Shown here: positions 1 to 8,729 of the stretch, in pieces
How the letters are laid out: each line of letters begins with the position of its first letter
Position numbering within the stretch: position 1 is the first letter of the stretch
Origin: Endozoicomonas atrinae
GTDB lineage: Bacteria > Pseudomonadota > Gammaproteobacteria > Pseudomonadales > Endozoicomonadaceae
Direction of reading: 5' to 3'
Assembly (NCBI RefSeq): GCF_001647025.1
Contig: NZ_LUKQ02000008.1
Coordinates: forward strand, 1-50,311
DNA: 50,311 bases
Translations under genes and position numbers: made by a program
Notes under the pieces: generated by a model
Told to the model about the DNA's origin: nothing
Database searches by the model: none
The model's input: the letters and a program-made list of their open reading frames with translations, nothing else

Positions 1-33
1 AGGAAGGGAAATCAAGGAGTTAGAAAAGATAAA

Positions 34-126
34 TGGCGGTGAGGGAGGGATTCGAACCCTCGATACGGCTACAAACCGTATACTCCCTTAGCAGGGGAGC
101 GCCTTCAGCCTCTCGGCCACCTCACC
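34..126 (-). tRNA. tRNA-Ser (anticodon GCU)
   Basis: On the minus strand this folds as a class II tRNA of 93 nt. The acceptor stem is GGTGAGG/CCTCACC, the discriminator is G, and CCA is encoded. The anticodon stem CTCCC/GGGAG closes the loop CTGCTAA, giving anticodon GCT, which reads AGC/AGU serine codons. A long variable arm of the type seen in serine tRNAs and a GGTTCGAATCC T-loop region are visible. It lies 9 nt downstream of tRNA-Arg on the same strand, so the two are probably cotranscribed. Confidence 0.97.
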
Positions 127-135
127 GTTTCAAAA

Positions 136-212
136 TGGCGCGCTCGGGAGGATTCGAACCTCCGACCGCCTGGTTCGTAGCCAGGTACTCTATCCAGCTG
201 AGCTACGAGCGC
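136..212 (-). tRNA. tRNA-Arg (anticodon ACG), copy 1
   Basis: A 77-nt tRNA on the minus strand, acceptor stem GCGCTCG/CGAGCGC with encoded CCA. The anticodon stem CCTGG/CCAGG holds the loop CTACGAA, so the anticodon is ACG, normally edited to ICG to read CGU/CGC/CGA arginine codons. It is the first gene of a tRNA-Arg then tRNA-Ser transcript. The sequence is identical to the second copy at 808-884. Confidence 0.97.
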
Positions 213-775
213 CCTGCGTCAACGGAGGCAAACTATAGAGATTTCATTGGGTTGAGTCAAATACGGTTTTTACGGATCCAGTAAAACAAATACCCAAGTA
301 CCAGGTTTCATTTCCTTAAACGCTACTCTATATACTCAGGCCAACATGCCGACTTCTCCCAGACTGCCAACCAAATGCTCAGGCATTCCGATGCCTTTAT
401 AAGCCAACAGACTGTGCGAAACATAGACTGGCTGGGCCAATTCTTAACGTCATCAAAAGCGTGAGCAGTAACCATGATCCAAGAAAACGAAACAGGGAAT
501 CCTGACTATTTGAGTTAATCAGAGCATCAAGCAGTGCTGATCTCAAGAATACGGCTGTGTACTCATCGTATCTTCGAACAACCGGGTGAAGTCGATGTCA
601 GAGCTGCGCGGATTGATGAGCAATACCAGACCTGTTTGTTGCCTCGGTTATCGCGAGTCATTACAACGCAGAACTGGCCCTACATCACCAACACCATGCC
701 CACAGGGCTCAGGCGACGTCGTTCGAAAGTTCAATTGATACAGTATGCGCAGGGAGGGAACAGCAAATTTCAGGT
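213..775. other. intergenic stretch between two tRNA-Arg copies, apparently decayed DNA
   Basis: No intact gene is supported here. A 48-codon plus-strand stretch at 321-464, without a clear start, contains peptides such as FSQTANQML and SQQTVRN. These recall the helix-turn-helix part of some transposases (a weak resemblance, from memory). The open frame at 534-779 has no recognisable domain. Apart from the tRNA promoter at its left end I see no other signal. Confidence 0.35.
232..260 (-). promoter_or_regulatory. sigma70-type promoter for the tRNA-Arg/tRNA-Ser unit
   Basis: On the minus strand TTGACT (255-260) and TATAGT (232-237) are separated by exactly 17 nt. The -10 element lies about 20 nt before the tRNA-Arg 5' end, a short leader typical of stable-RNA promoters. 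Confidence 0.7.
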
Positions 776-804
776 ATAAAAAAACGGCAGATAAACTGCC
801 GTTG
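776..804 (-). terminator. rho-independent terminator after tRNA-Arg copy 2
   Basis: On the minus strand, immediately after the tRNA 3' end, ACGGCAG (rc of 796-802) and CTGCCGT (rc of 784-790) form a 7-bp stem over a 5-nt loop. Seven T residues follow. Position and structure fit an intrinsic terminator. Confidence 0.85.
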
Positions 805-807
805 ATA

Positions 808-884
808 TGGCGCGCTCGGGAGGATTCGAACCTCCGACCGCCTGGTTCGTAGCCAGGTACTCTATCCAGCTGAGCTACGAGCGC
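808..884 (-). tRNA. tRNA-Arg (anticodon ACG), copy 2
   Basis: A 77-nt minus-strand tRNA identical to the copy at 136-212, including encoded CCA and the CTACGAA anticodon loop. It has its own terminator. Flanking sequence outside the tRNA is unrelated to that of copy 1, so only the tRNA itself is duplicated. Confidence 0.97.
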
Positions 885-999
885 GTATGTACTGAAGAAC
901 CATTGGGTTTAACGTTAAAACTCCGCCTTCATTCAGTGGCGTGGATCTTACATAAACCAATGTTCTATGTACAGCATTAATAGAACAAAATATCACCAG

Positions 1000-1686
1000 T
1001 TAATTTACGGGTGGCAGTTGCCAGTCTATGGACTGTATTCCATGACTGCGCAGATAATCATTACTCTTTGAGAAAGGCCTGCTGCCAAAGAAGCCTCGAT
1101 AAGCAGAAAGCGGTGAGGGGTGTACCGATTTCAGAACCAGGTGTTTACTGGTATCGATAAACCGCCCTTTTTTCTGTGCATAGCTGCCCCACAAAATAAA
1201 AACAATATGCTCTCGCTGTTCATTCAAAGCCGTGACAACCTGGTCAGTGAATACTTCCCACCCCCTACCCTGATGAGAGGCCGCCTGCTTATGCTCGACA
1301 GTCAGCACGCTGTTGAGAAGTAACACCCCCTGTTGGGCCCAGTGTTCAAGAAAACCATGACTGGCTGGCGGAATTCCCAAATCTGACTCCAGCTCTTTAT
1401 ACATGTTAACCAGCGATGGAGGAATGGCGATTTCCGGGCGTACTGAAAAACTCAACCCGTGAGCCTGACCTGGCCCGTGATACGGATCCTGTCCAAGAAT
1501 TACCACTTTAACCTGTTCAAAAGGTGTCAGATCCATAGCCCTGAAGTATTCCGCCCCCCTGGGGTAAATCATTTTTCCCTGGGCCTTTTCATGTTGCAGA
1601 AAGCTGCGAAGGGTCTGCATGTACTCTTTGGTAAATTCATCCTGGAGCATGGCTTTCCAGGAAGACTCCAATTTGATGTCTGGCAT
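1000..1686 (-). CDS. ung: uracil-DNA glycosylase (family 1)
   Basis: This enzyme removes uracil from DNA to start base excision repair. The 228-residue protein has the family-1 water-activating motif GQDPYHG about residues 66-72, the motif NSVLTVE near 127-133 and the DNA-intercalation loop [14 protein letters not shown] near 190-203. Length matches E. coli Ung (229). I chose the ATG at 1686 over an in-frame GTG one codon upstream because GAGG lies 7 nt before the ATG. The gene stands alone, divergent from the Ppx-like gene. Confidence 0.97.
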   Translation of the reverse strand: MPDIKLESSWKAMLQDEFTKEYMQTLRSFLQHEKAQGKMIYPRGAEYFRAMDLTPFEQVKVVILGQDPYHGPGQAHGLSFSVRPEIAIPPSLVNMYKELESDLGIPPASHGFLEHWAQQGVLLLNSVLTVEHKQAASHQGRGWEVFTDQVVTALNEQREHIVFILWGSYAQKKGRFIDTSKHLVLKSVHPSPLSAYRGFFGSRPFSKSNDYLRSHGIQSIDWQLPPVN

Positions 1687-1851
1687 CACCCTACCTCTGA
1701 CCTATTGCTCAAATGATATTGACAAATAACTTACCTCCAACCGCATAAGAGCCAACTACACTCTCTGCCAGCCAATGCACTTTAGCACAGCAACACCTTT
1801 ACTAATAACAACCAAAGTATTCAGCCCTCGTCATGGATCGCCTTCAATACA

Positions 1852-2853
1852 ATGCAATTTTTTAATCAAGTATTTATCAGAGTCTCCGCTGTAGTAGCCC
1901 TTCTTTTTATCTGTCAATCAGCCATAGCAAAACTCGAACGCAGGATGGCCATTGAGATTGATGCAAATACTATTCACTTCGCCATCGCAGACGTAAATAA
2001 AAAGACCGACAAAATATACCGCCACCTTGATTACGGTTCACTGGAAGCGGGTTTCTACGATGACTTGTCATCCAGCGACAACCGCTTCTTCAGCAGCTCT
2101 ATGCTGAAAAAAGCTCAGAAGCTCTTTCAAAAACTGCGAACCCGGCAGGAACATTTCAAGGCAGTTAAAGTAAGAGCCATTGCCACTGACATCTTCAGGG
2201 AGGCACACAACGCCGAAGAGCTGGTACAGAAAATACGGCGTACAACAGGCATTGATATTCGAATTCTATCCCCTGAAGAGGAGGACAGAATGGATTTTTT
2301 CTCTGCTTTCATGGTAACAGATCACTCTGAAACCCCCGTTGTCTGGGATATAGGTAAAGAGAGCTTTCAGCTGATTATCTCGGATCCCAAAACTGGCCCA
2401 TTTGCCCACAAAGGTGATTTTGGTTCTGTTTCCTTCATGGAATACCTGAAGGAAGTTGTCCAGAACAAACCAACGCATTTTCTGGGTTCATTGCCCCCCA
2501 TATCAACCAAAGAACTCGAAGCAGGTATCACCTTTGCACGATATCTTGCCCGCAGAACACCCGTCATTATTCGCAAAGAACTAAAGAAAGATAAGGTAAA
2601 AATAACCGGTATTGGCTCGGTATTTCAGGAAAGTTTCGCAGAAGATATCACCAGACAGAGAATGTCATTGGATAGAGGGAAGCTGGAGAAATACATCCTT
2701 GATCAGGCCTCATCCAGTGATACCAACGAGACCAGTCTTTCAAGTGCAATTTTAGTATTTGGGTTCATGGAAGAGCTGGACATTTCCCAGATGTTTATCT
2801 CCGACCACAACAGCACTGTGGGCATGCTCGAATTCCCAATCCTCTGGCATTAA
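1852..2853 (+). CDS. exported Ppx/GppA phosphatase-family protein, motif degenerate
   Basis: A 333-residue protein with an N-terminal hydrophobic signal (residues about 10-26, ending SAIA) followed by a Ppx/GppA-like (ASKHA fold) region. Visible family features are VRAIATDIFREAHNAEELV (compare the usual ATSALREAxN block) and the EEED stretch at about 141-144, carrying the acidic position that is catalytic in Ppx. The phosphate-binding signature DIGGGSTE reads DIGKESFQ here, so the glycines and serine are lost. Ppx and GppA are cytoplasmic enzymes acting on polyphosphate and pppGpp, so a signal sequence is unusual. Activity is doubtful; it may bind rather than hydrolyse a phosphate polymer. 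The Shine-Dalgarno sequence is weak. Confidence 0.7.
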   Translation: MQFFNQVFIRVSAVVALLFICQSAIAKLERRMAIEIDANTIHFAIADVNKKTDKIYRHLDYGSLEAGFYDDLSSSDNRFFSSSMLKKAQKLFQKLRTRQEHFKAVKVRAIATDIFREAHNAEELVQKIRRTTGIDIRILSPEEEDRMDFFSAFMVTDHSETPVVWDIGKESFQLIISDPKTGPFAHKGDFGSVSFMEYLKEVVQNKPTHFLGSLPPISTKELEAGITFARYLARRTPVIIRKELKKDKVKITGIGSVFQESFAEDITRQRMSLDRGKLEKYILDQASSSDTNETSLSSAILVFGFMEELDISQMFISDHNSTVGMLEFPILWH

Positions 2854-3248
2854 CTCTATTCCTAACCCAGCGGGGCTCACAAATCTGGCTCGAAAAGTCA
2901 TCTTCCATCAGGCGAACAATTGCTGATGTATTGGTTCAACGATGTTAGGCGATAACTATACGAGCCAGGCTGTTTCTGCCGTTGTTGCAATGACTTGAAA
3001 GACGTGAGCACTCAGATCCACCGGGGGCGCCTGTGGAAGACAGGCGGCCTGTTTGTACTATTGGTTCAACACTTCAGGTAGATTATCGGGCTTTAGTATC
3101 CAGCGAGGCTCACGAGAAATTGAATATGAAAACTCCTGCCTCCAAGGAGAATAGCGGGCTATCGCGAGAGGCAGAGATTTTTGGAACTTATTGCCACATG
3201 ACTGCACGAGCTGAAAGTGCCGTGCAGAATCTTAAGCCCGAAAAACGC
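2854..3248. other. intergenic region with direct repeat and hairpins
   Basis: No gene is supported. The 12-mer TATTGGTTCAAC occurs twice (2929-2940 and 3059-3070). A hairpin at 3028-3046 pairs CGCCTGT with ACAGGCG over a 5-nt loop. Around 3137-3175 CTGCCTC pairs with GAGGCAG and encloses an inner ATAGC/GCTAT stem. This may be a decayed mobile sequence or an unrecognised RNA; the sequence does not decide. Confidence 0.4.
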
Positions 3249-3983
3249 CTAATTATATATACCCAGCATTAACTCTATTTGACGCTTAAGCATTACCCTG
3301 AGCCTGTCAGCTGTTCTTTCGTCTTCAAAACCTGCAATTAACCCCTGGTACTCAACATGAAGAATAATACTACCAAACAGTTCAGCATCAATATCCGGAT
3401 GGTTAGAGCCGATTTTTGAAAAGAATGTTTCGAGGCTATCAAGGAAGAATTTCTGGTGGCTGAAAGCGATGGGTCTCAGATTTTCGTTACGCAGACATTC
3501 CTGCTGGAAAGCACGCTCTGCGATGAGGTAGTCACGATGCTCTTTAAGCTGAATCAGAACATACTCAATTGCGAGGTCACTGATCCGATCAGCAAATATC
3601 TGACGACTTGCCTTGTCTGATGGAACGAGCTCTTTCATGGCTATTTTCAGCATACTGTCAGACTCTTCCCAGTATGCCTTGAACTTCTGTGCCCCCATCT
3701 CAACAAACAGAGTGAAGGTATCGGTAATCAGATCAGTAATATCTTTAAAATAATAGGTGGTTGCAGAAAGAGGAACATTGGCTTCCTTAGCAACAGCACG
3801 ATGACGGACTCCCCTGACTCCGTCTCTGACAACGATTCTTAATGCCGCCTCAAGGATTGTACGACGACGCTGTTCACTATTGGCACGACTGGTTTTTCGC
3901 CCCTGATATTTCAATTCCATACCGCTGACGTGCTTACCAGAGCTTTTCATGCCTTCTGATGAGGAATCCATTGTTGAAACCAT
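3249..3983 (-). CDS. TetR-family transcriptional regulator
   Basis: A 244-residue one-component repressor. After a poorly conserved 30-residue N-terminus comes a TetR_N helix-turn-helix at about residues 36-85 (RRRTILEAALRIVVRDG, then RHRAVAKEANVPLSATTYYF, the recognition helix with the diagnostic YYF). An all-helical ligand-binding half follows; the inducer cannot be predicted. It lies downstream of lysS on the same strand but 450 bp away, so it is probably transcribed separately. A regulator at this position beside lysS/prfB also occurs in pseudomonads, as I recall. Several Met codons make the exact start uncertain. Confidence 0.9.
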   Translation of the reverse strand: MVSTMDSSSEGMKSSGKHVSGMELKYQGRKTSRANSEQRRRTILEAALRIVVRDGVRGVRHRAVAKEANVPLSATTYYFKDITDLITDTFTLFVEMGAQKFKAYWEESDSMLKIAMKELVPSDKASRQIFADRISDLAIEYVLIQLKEHRDYLIAERAFQQECLRNENLRPIAFSHQKFFLDSLETFFSKIGSNHPDIDAELFGSIILHVEYQGLIAGFEDERTADRLRVMLKRQIELMLGIYN

Positions 3984-4436
3984 ATTAAGACTGCCTTACA
4001 GTTGCCTGATTGTTTTATAGCGTTCGTCCAGTACCATCGCTTGAACATGCATCTTAGTACAGAAACCAACCATACGTCTGAAAACCGGCCCTGCAACTAT
4101 TCAGGATTATCAGACCGCCATACCTGGCAGTATTCCCCATATACTTATACAGGCCGATTAGGCAGAGCGACTGGCAACTTCCTGACTTCACCAGCAAAGC
4201 GCATCAACTCAAATTCAGGTTCCACACCTCAGATACTACATGAGCAGGCTAGGCCTGCTCATGTCATAGATCCTGAAATATCAGCATCCCAGGAAGTAAC
4301 TGAGATAAGTATGCAATTGCTAATACTGCAACCAAACGGTAGATAATCACATACCTTATGTAAACGATAATCTACATCGTCGATTCAAATATTTGGCCAG
4401 TACAAACTTATACACAATAACTCCCGGCATCAATAT
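3984..4436. other. intergenic region upstream of the TetR gene
   Basis: 453 bp with no supported gene. The 114-codon plus-strand open frame at 4002-4346 has no family resemblance and no good ribosome binding site. The only clear structure is the strong palindrome at 4238-4264, listed separately. Confidence 0.5.
4238..4264. repeat. 12-bp perfect inverted repeat with 3-nt spacer
   Basis: ACATGAGCAGGC (4238-4249) and its exact reverse complement GCCTGCTCATGT (4253-4264) flank TAG. No T run follows on either strand, so it is not a standard intrinsic terminator. It lies about 170 nt past the lysS stop and 255 nt before the TetR start and could be a regulator site or an RNA-stabilising hairpin. 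Confidence 0.6.
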
Positions 4437-5957
4437 CTACTGAGGACGCATATGCGGGAACAACAATACATCCCTGATTGACGGCGCATCCGTAAACAGC
4501 ATCACCAGCCGATCTATACCAATACCTTCTCCGGCTGTTGGAGGCAGACCGTATTCAAGTGCATTGATATAATCTGCATCGTAATGCATTGCCTCATCAT
4601 CCCCGGCATCCTTTTCAGCTACCTGCTGTCTGAAACGCTCTGCCTGGTCTTCTGAGTCATTCAACTCAGAGAAGCCATTAGCGATTTCCCGACCCCCTAC
4701 AAAGAACTCAAAACGTTCGGTAACAAAGGGGTTGTCGTCATTTTTACGGGACAGAGGCGAAACTTCAGTTGGGTAATCTGTGATAAAGGTAGGGTTAAGC
4801 AAGTGATGCTCGACCGTTTCATCAAAGATTTCCATCTGAACCTTGCCAAGCCCCCAGATCGGCTTCACATCAATGCCCAGTTTCCCTGCAACCTGTGTCG
4901 CTGACTCCAGGTTGTCTATATCAGAAGCATCAAGATCCGGGTTGAAATGCAAGATAGACTCAAAAACCGACATCCGCGCAAACGGCTTGCCAAAATCAAT
5001 CATCTGCCCCTGGTACTCGAACTCAGTTTTACCCAGAACATCCTGAGCCAGCTGTTTCAGCATGGCTTCAGTGTGATCCATCATGTCGGTGTAATCCGCA
5101 TAAGCCTGATAGAATTCAATCATTGTGAATTCCGGGTTATGTCTAGTAGACAGCCCTTCATTGCGGAAGTTCCGGTTAATCTCAAATACCCGTTCAAAAC
5201 CACCAACGACAACGCGCTTCAGATACAGTTCCGGAGCGATACGCAGATACATATCGATGTCCAGCGCATTGTGATGAGTCACAAACGGTCTGGCCGTGGC
5301 CCCACCCGGAATCACCTGCAGCATCGGCGTCTCAACTTCCATAAAGTCCTGACCCAGGAAGTAGTTACGAATACCCTGAATAATTTTGGAACGGATCTGG
5401 AAGGTTTCACGGGACTGTTCACTGGTAATCAGGTCAACGTAGCGCTGACGGTAACGCTGCTCGGTATCAGTCAGGCCTTTATGCTTTTCAGGCAATGGGC
5501 GCAGCGACTTGGTCAGTAGCTGAACAGCACTCATATCAACATAAAGGTCACCTTTACCTGAGCGCTGAACAGCACCTTCTACACCGATAATATCACCCAG
5601 ATCCCAGGTTTTGATCGCATCCAGAGTCTCTTTCGGCAACTGCTTGCGATTCACATAGAGCTGGATACGGCCAGACATATCCTGCAGTTCCATGAACGCG
5701 CCACGGTTCAGCATAATACGGCCAGCCACTTTAACGCGGTGGTTCAGGCCTTCCAGAGCAGCCTTATCATGATCTTTGAACTGCTCCTGAAGATCGCCAG
5801 CCAGCGAATCCCGGCGGAATTTATTCGGGAATGCCACCCCTTTTTCACGAATAGCCGCCAGCTTTTCCCGACGCAGGGCAACCAGGCGGTTTTCTTCCTG
5901 GGCTTCAGCAGCCTTTTCTTCCTGCACCTGTTCTGACAATAGATGTTCTTCAGACAT
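4437..5957 (-). CDS. lysS: lysyl-tRNA synthetase, class II
   Basis: Charges tRNA-Lys with lysine. The 506-residue protein has the N-terminal OB-fold anticodon-binding domain (about 60-180, [19 protein letters not shown]) and a class II catalytic core. Motif 1 is around EVETPML, motif 2 is [20 protein letters not shown], and motif 3 is [15 protein letters not shown] near the C-terminus. Length matches E. coli LysS (505). The ATG at 5957 is preferred over a TTG five codons upstream because GGAAG lies 8 nt before it. It follows prfB by 85 bp on the same strand, the conserved prfB-lysS operon. Confidence 0.98.
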   Translation of the reverse strand: MSEEHLLSEQVQEEKAAEAQEENRLVALRREKLAAIREKGVAFPNKFRRDSLAGDLQEQFKDHDKAALEGLNHRVKVAGRIMLNRGAFMELQDMSGRIQLYVNRKQLPKETLDAIKTWDLGDIIGVEGAVQRSGKGDLYVDMSAVQLLTKSLRPLPEKHKGLTDTEQRYRQRYVDLITSEQSRETFQIRSKIIQGIRNYFLGQDFMEVETPMLQVIPGGATARPFVTHHNALDIDMYLRIAPELYLKRVVVGGFERVFEINRNFRNEGLSTRHNPEFTMIEFYQAYADYTDMMDHTEAMLKQLAQDVLGKTEFEYQGQMIDFGKPFARMSVFESILHFNPDLDASDIDNLESATQVAGKLGIDVKPIWGLGKVQMEIFDETVEHHLLNPTFITDYPTEVSPLSRKNDDNPFVTERFEFFVGGREIANGFSELNDSEDQAERFRQQVAEKDAGDDEAMHYDADYINALEYGLPPTAGEGIGIDRLVMLFTDAPSIRDVLLFPHMRPQ

Positions 5958-6003
5958 AAGATATTCTTCCAATACCGGAGACAGTATGCATCCGGAGTCA
6001 TTT

Positions 6004-6038
6004 GGAGCCTGCCGAACTTAAGCTGTCCCGCAGGCTCC
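6004..6038 (-). promoter_or_regulatory. intercistronic hairpin between prfB and lysS
   Basis: GGAGCCTGC (6004-6012) and GCAGGCTCC (6030-6038) form a perfect 9-bp stem over a 17-nt loop, just after the prfB stop. There is no T run, so it more likely stabilises the prfB message or tunes lysS readthrough than terminates. Confidence 0.5.
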
Positions 6039-6042
6039 CATG

Positions 6043-7141
6043 TTACAGACCTTTTTTCAGGCTCGCTTCAATGAACTTGTTCAGGTCACCATCCAGCACG
6101 GACTGAGTATTACGGGTTTCAATCCCGGTACGAAGGTCCTTAATACGGGAGTCGTCCAACACATAAGAGCGAATCTGGCTACCCCAACCGATGTCCGACT
6201 TGGAATCTTCCATCGCCTGAGACTCCGCCGTTCTCTTCTGCATCTCCATTTCATAAAGCTTGGCCTTCAGCTGCTGCATAGCCTTGTCTTTATTCTGATG
6301 CTGGGAACGCTGATTCTGACACTGTACAACAATACCAGTTGGCACGTGGGTAATTCGAACCGCCGAGTCGGTGGTGTTAACGTGCTGTCCGCCTGCACCA
6401 CTGGAGCGATAGGTATCGACACGAAGATCAGACGGATTGATTTCTATATCAATATTGTCATCAATCTCAGGAGAAACAAAGACAGAAGCAAAGGAGGTAT
6501 GACGACGGTTACCGGAATCAAACGGTGACTTGCGAACCAGACGATGAACGCCAATTTCAGTTCTCAGCCAGCCAAAAGCATAGTCGCCGATAAACTGAAC
6601 CGTTGCTGATTTGATACCTGCCACTTCACCGGCAGAGACTTCAATGATTTCCGTTTTGAAACCGTTGGCCTCACCCCAGCGCAGGTACATTCTCAACAGC
6701 ATATTGGCCCAGTCCTGAGCCTCAGTTCCCCCGGAACCGGCCTGAATATCAAGAAAGGCGCTGTTAGGGTCCATCTCACCGGAAAACATACGACGAAACT
6801 CAAGCACTTCCAGTTTCTGGGCCAGCTCATCAAGCTCATCCACAACGCCCTGGATACCATCTTCGTCTTCTTCTTCTACCGACATTTCCAGCAGTTCTTC
6901 TGAATCTCCCAGACCGCTGGTCAGCTCATCAATGGTAGAAACAATCGCTTCCAGGGTGGAGCGCTCTTTACCCAGTTTCTGGGCGTACTCCGGATCATTC
7001 CAGACGTTCGGGTCTTCCAGCTCCCTTTCTACTTCCTGCAGCCGCTCACTTTTGTGAGCGTAGTCAAAGATACCCCCTAAGCACGTCAGTACGCGCTGTC
7101 AGGTCCTTGATACGCTCCTTAATGGGATTGACTTCAAACAT
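6043..7141 (-). CDS. prfB: peptide chain release factor 2, with programmed +1 frameshift
   Basis: Terminates translation at UGA and UAA. The gene is in two frames. The ATG at 7141 opens 25 codons ending in CTT followed by an in-frame TGA (7064-7066). A +1 slip at CTT-T continues as GAC TAC GCT to the stop at 6043. The internal Shine-Dalgarno AGGGGG (7073-7078) sits just before the slip, the classic autoregulatory RF2 site. The joined product is 365 residues, the same as E. coli RF2. The codon-reading SPF motif (in [14 protein letters not shown]) and the GGQ hydrolysis motif (SGAGGQHVN) are present. It is first in the operon with lysS. Confidence 0.97.
7063..7078 (-). promoter_or_regulatory. 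RF2 recoding signal (SD-like AGGGGG + CTT TGA C)
   Basis: Minus strand reads AGGGGGTATCTTTGAC, identical to the canonical bacterial prfB recoding site. Low RF2 slows termination at the UGA and favours the +1 slip, so RF2 controls its own synthesis. Confidence 0.97.
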
Positions 7142-7651
7142 TGCCCTATATCACTCACTGTTGTCAGGTGCACATGGCACCAACACTCGAATACTGCATA
7201 GTCCCATCAAGAGCTGACCAATACTGACGGCTCTGGAAATACAATGGGAATGGAGATGACAGCACTTGGCTGCCCATGAAAAACAGCTGGCCGACCTCTG
7301 CAAGGCCATTACCAGAACCTGTAATACAACTGAGCGATTCTACAACAATAGCCTGTTGGTTGGAATTGCTCCGATGCTCAGACTCCGGAACCTGTGACGG
7401 TGGTATTACAAGTTCAACAGGCCCTGTGACTGACAAGTGGAATTACCGCCACGAGATCGCAAAGAATGCATCCCCGCGCATTGACTCATGTCATGACATC
7501 AAACTACGCCTTTACCCGCCAGTAAGGTAAAATCCTGCCCATTACTTCACCCTCACCCGTAACCGGAACCATAAAGCCCCACGTACCGACCTGGACACTG
7601 ATACAAAGGGGTTTCTGCTCTGGTTACATAACAGATTGAGCACGCTTCATT
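7142..7651. other. intergenic region between prfB and glk
   Basis: 510 bp between divergent genes. It must hold the promoters for prfB-lysS (minus) and glk (plus), but I could not find a convincing -35/-10 pair. A minus-strand open frame at 7164-7436 begins with TTG 6 nt after a stop codon and has no recognisable domain, so I do not call it a gene. Confidence 0.4.
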
Positions 7652-8626
7652 ATGTCTCATGACACCTTATTGGATGACTCAATGGCACTGGTAGCTGATA
7701 TCGGTGGCACAAACGCAAGATTTGCACTCTCACTGGGCGGCCAGCTGCAATCAGACTCTGTACAGGTGCTGGCCTGTAATGATTATGAAAACCTCGACCA
7801 TGCAGTCAGCCACTACCTGACGCTTCAACAGGTAGCCGTGGATCATGCCTGCATGGCTTTTGCCTGTCCTGTGAGTAGCCAGACGATAAAAATGACCAAT
7901 AACCATTGGGCATTCAATAAGTCTGAAATGAAAGACACACTGAAATTGCGGTCATTCAAAGTCATCAATGATTTTACTGCCCAGGCGCTTGCCCTGCCGG
8001 CCCTGCCTGAAAACGCTCTGATCAAGGTTGGCAATGGAGAGGCTATTGAAGGTGCTACCAAACTGATTATCGGACCAGGCACGGGTCTTGGTGTTGCTGC
8101 ACTGAAAAAGGTAGGTGACCACTGGCTGCCGTTGCCTGGGGAAGGCGGACATGCCGCATTTTCTCCCATTTCATCCATGGACAATGAAATTTTAAGTATT
8201 CTTCAAAAGAAGCTGGGCTATGTTTCCTGGGAATCGGTACTCTGTGGTTCTGGTATTGAGCTGCTGTATGAAGCCCACAGTACATTGTCAGGTCAAACAC
8301 AGATACTCAAAAATCATGAAATCACTGCACAGGCCATGAGTGGAGAGGCTCTCTGCAAACAGACATTACTGCATTTCTGCGAACTGCTGGGCAGGGCTGC
8401 CAGTAATGCGGCACTGACTGCTGGTGCCCAGGGGGGCGTTTATATTGCTGGCGGTATTATCCCACGCTTCCCTGATTTTTTTGCTCAATCGGATTTCAGA
8501 GCATCATTCGAAATTAACGACAAAATGGTCAACTATCTGGCAGCTATCCCAACCCACCTGATTATTCACGACAATCCAGGGCTGACCGGTGCATGTGAAG
8601 CCTTAGGCAACCCGTTAATTCATTGA
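7652..8626 (+). CDS. glk: glucokinase
   Basis: Phosphorylates glucose to glucose-6-phosphate with ATP in the cytoplasm. The 324-residue protein matches the proteobacterial Glk family (E. coli Glk is 321). The phosphate-1 loop LVADIGGTNARFAL is at about residues 13-26. VINDFTAQA is near 107-115, followed by GPGTGLGVA (about 140-148) and LPGEGGHAAF (about 159-168) of the sugar-binding site. The family signature GGIIPR is near 275. It is monocistronic with a weak terminator following. Upstream genes are divergent. Confidence 0.95.
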   Translation: MSHDTLLDDSMALVADIGGTNARFALSLGGQLQSDSVQVLACNDYENLDHAVSHYLTLQQVAVDHACMAFACPVSSQTIKMTNNHWAFNKSEMKDTLKLRSFKVINDFTAQALALPALPENALIKVGNGEAIEGATKLIIGPGTGLGVAALKKVGDHWLPLPGEGGHAAFSPISSMDNEILSILQKKLGYVSWESVLCGSGIELLYEAHSTLSGQTQILKNHEITAQAMSGEALCKQTLLHFCELLGRAASNAALTAGAQGGVYIAGGIIPRFPDFFAQSDFRASFEINDKMVNYLAAIPTHLIIHDNPGLTGACEALGNPLIH

Positions 8627-8634
8627 TTTTCCGG

Positions 8635-8659
8635 GCTGGCTCTGCCTGGGCCAGCTTTT
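8635..8659 (+). terminator. probable terminator after glk
   Basis: GCTGGC (8635-8640) and GCCAGC (8650-8655) form a 6-bp GC-rich stem over a 9-nt loop, followed by four T residues, just after the glk stop codon. The short T run makes it a weak candidate. Confidence 0.5.
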
Positions 8660-8729
8660 AATACCACCCAGACGAGGTGCAGCCTACACTATAATTATCA
8701 GGATTGATGATCGATACTAGGGAAGTATT

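Noticed and set aside
3033-3272. 79-codon plus-strand frame running into the TetR gene 3' end
   Set aside because: No recognisable domain, no good Shine-Dalgarno sequence, and it overlaps the opposite-strand gene.
4002-4346. 114-codon plus-strand frame beside the TetR gene
   Set aside because: No family resemblance, no ribosome binding site, and it spans the 4238-4264 palindrome.
4947-5519. 190-codon frame antisense to lysS
   Set aside because: Lies within the conserved lysyl-tRNA synthetase core and has no own features.
7164-7436. 90-codon minus-strand frame between prfB and glk
   Set aside because: Starts with TTG 6 nt after an in-frame stop, no similarity to known families, and it occupies the divergent promoter region.
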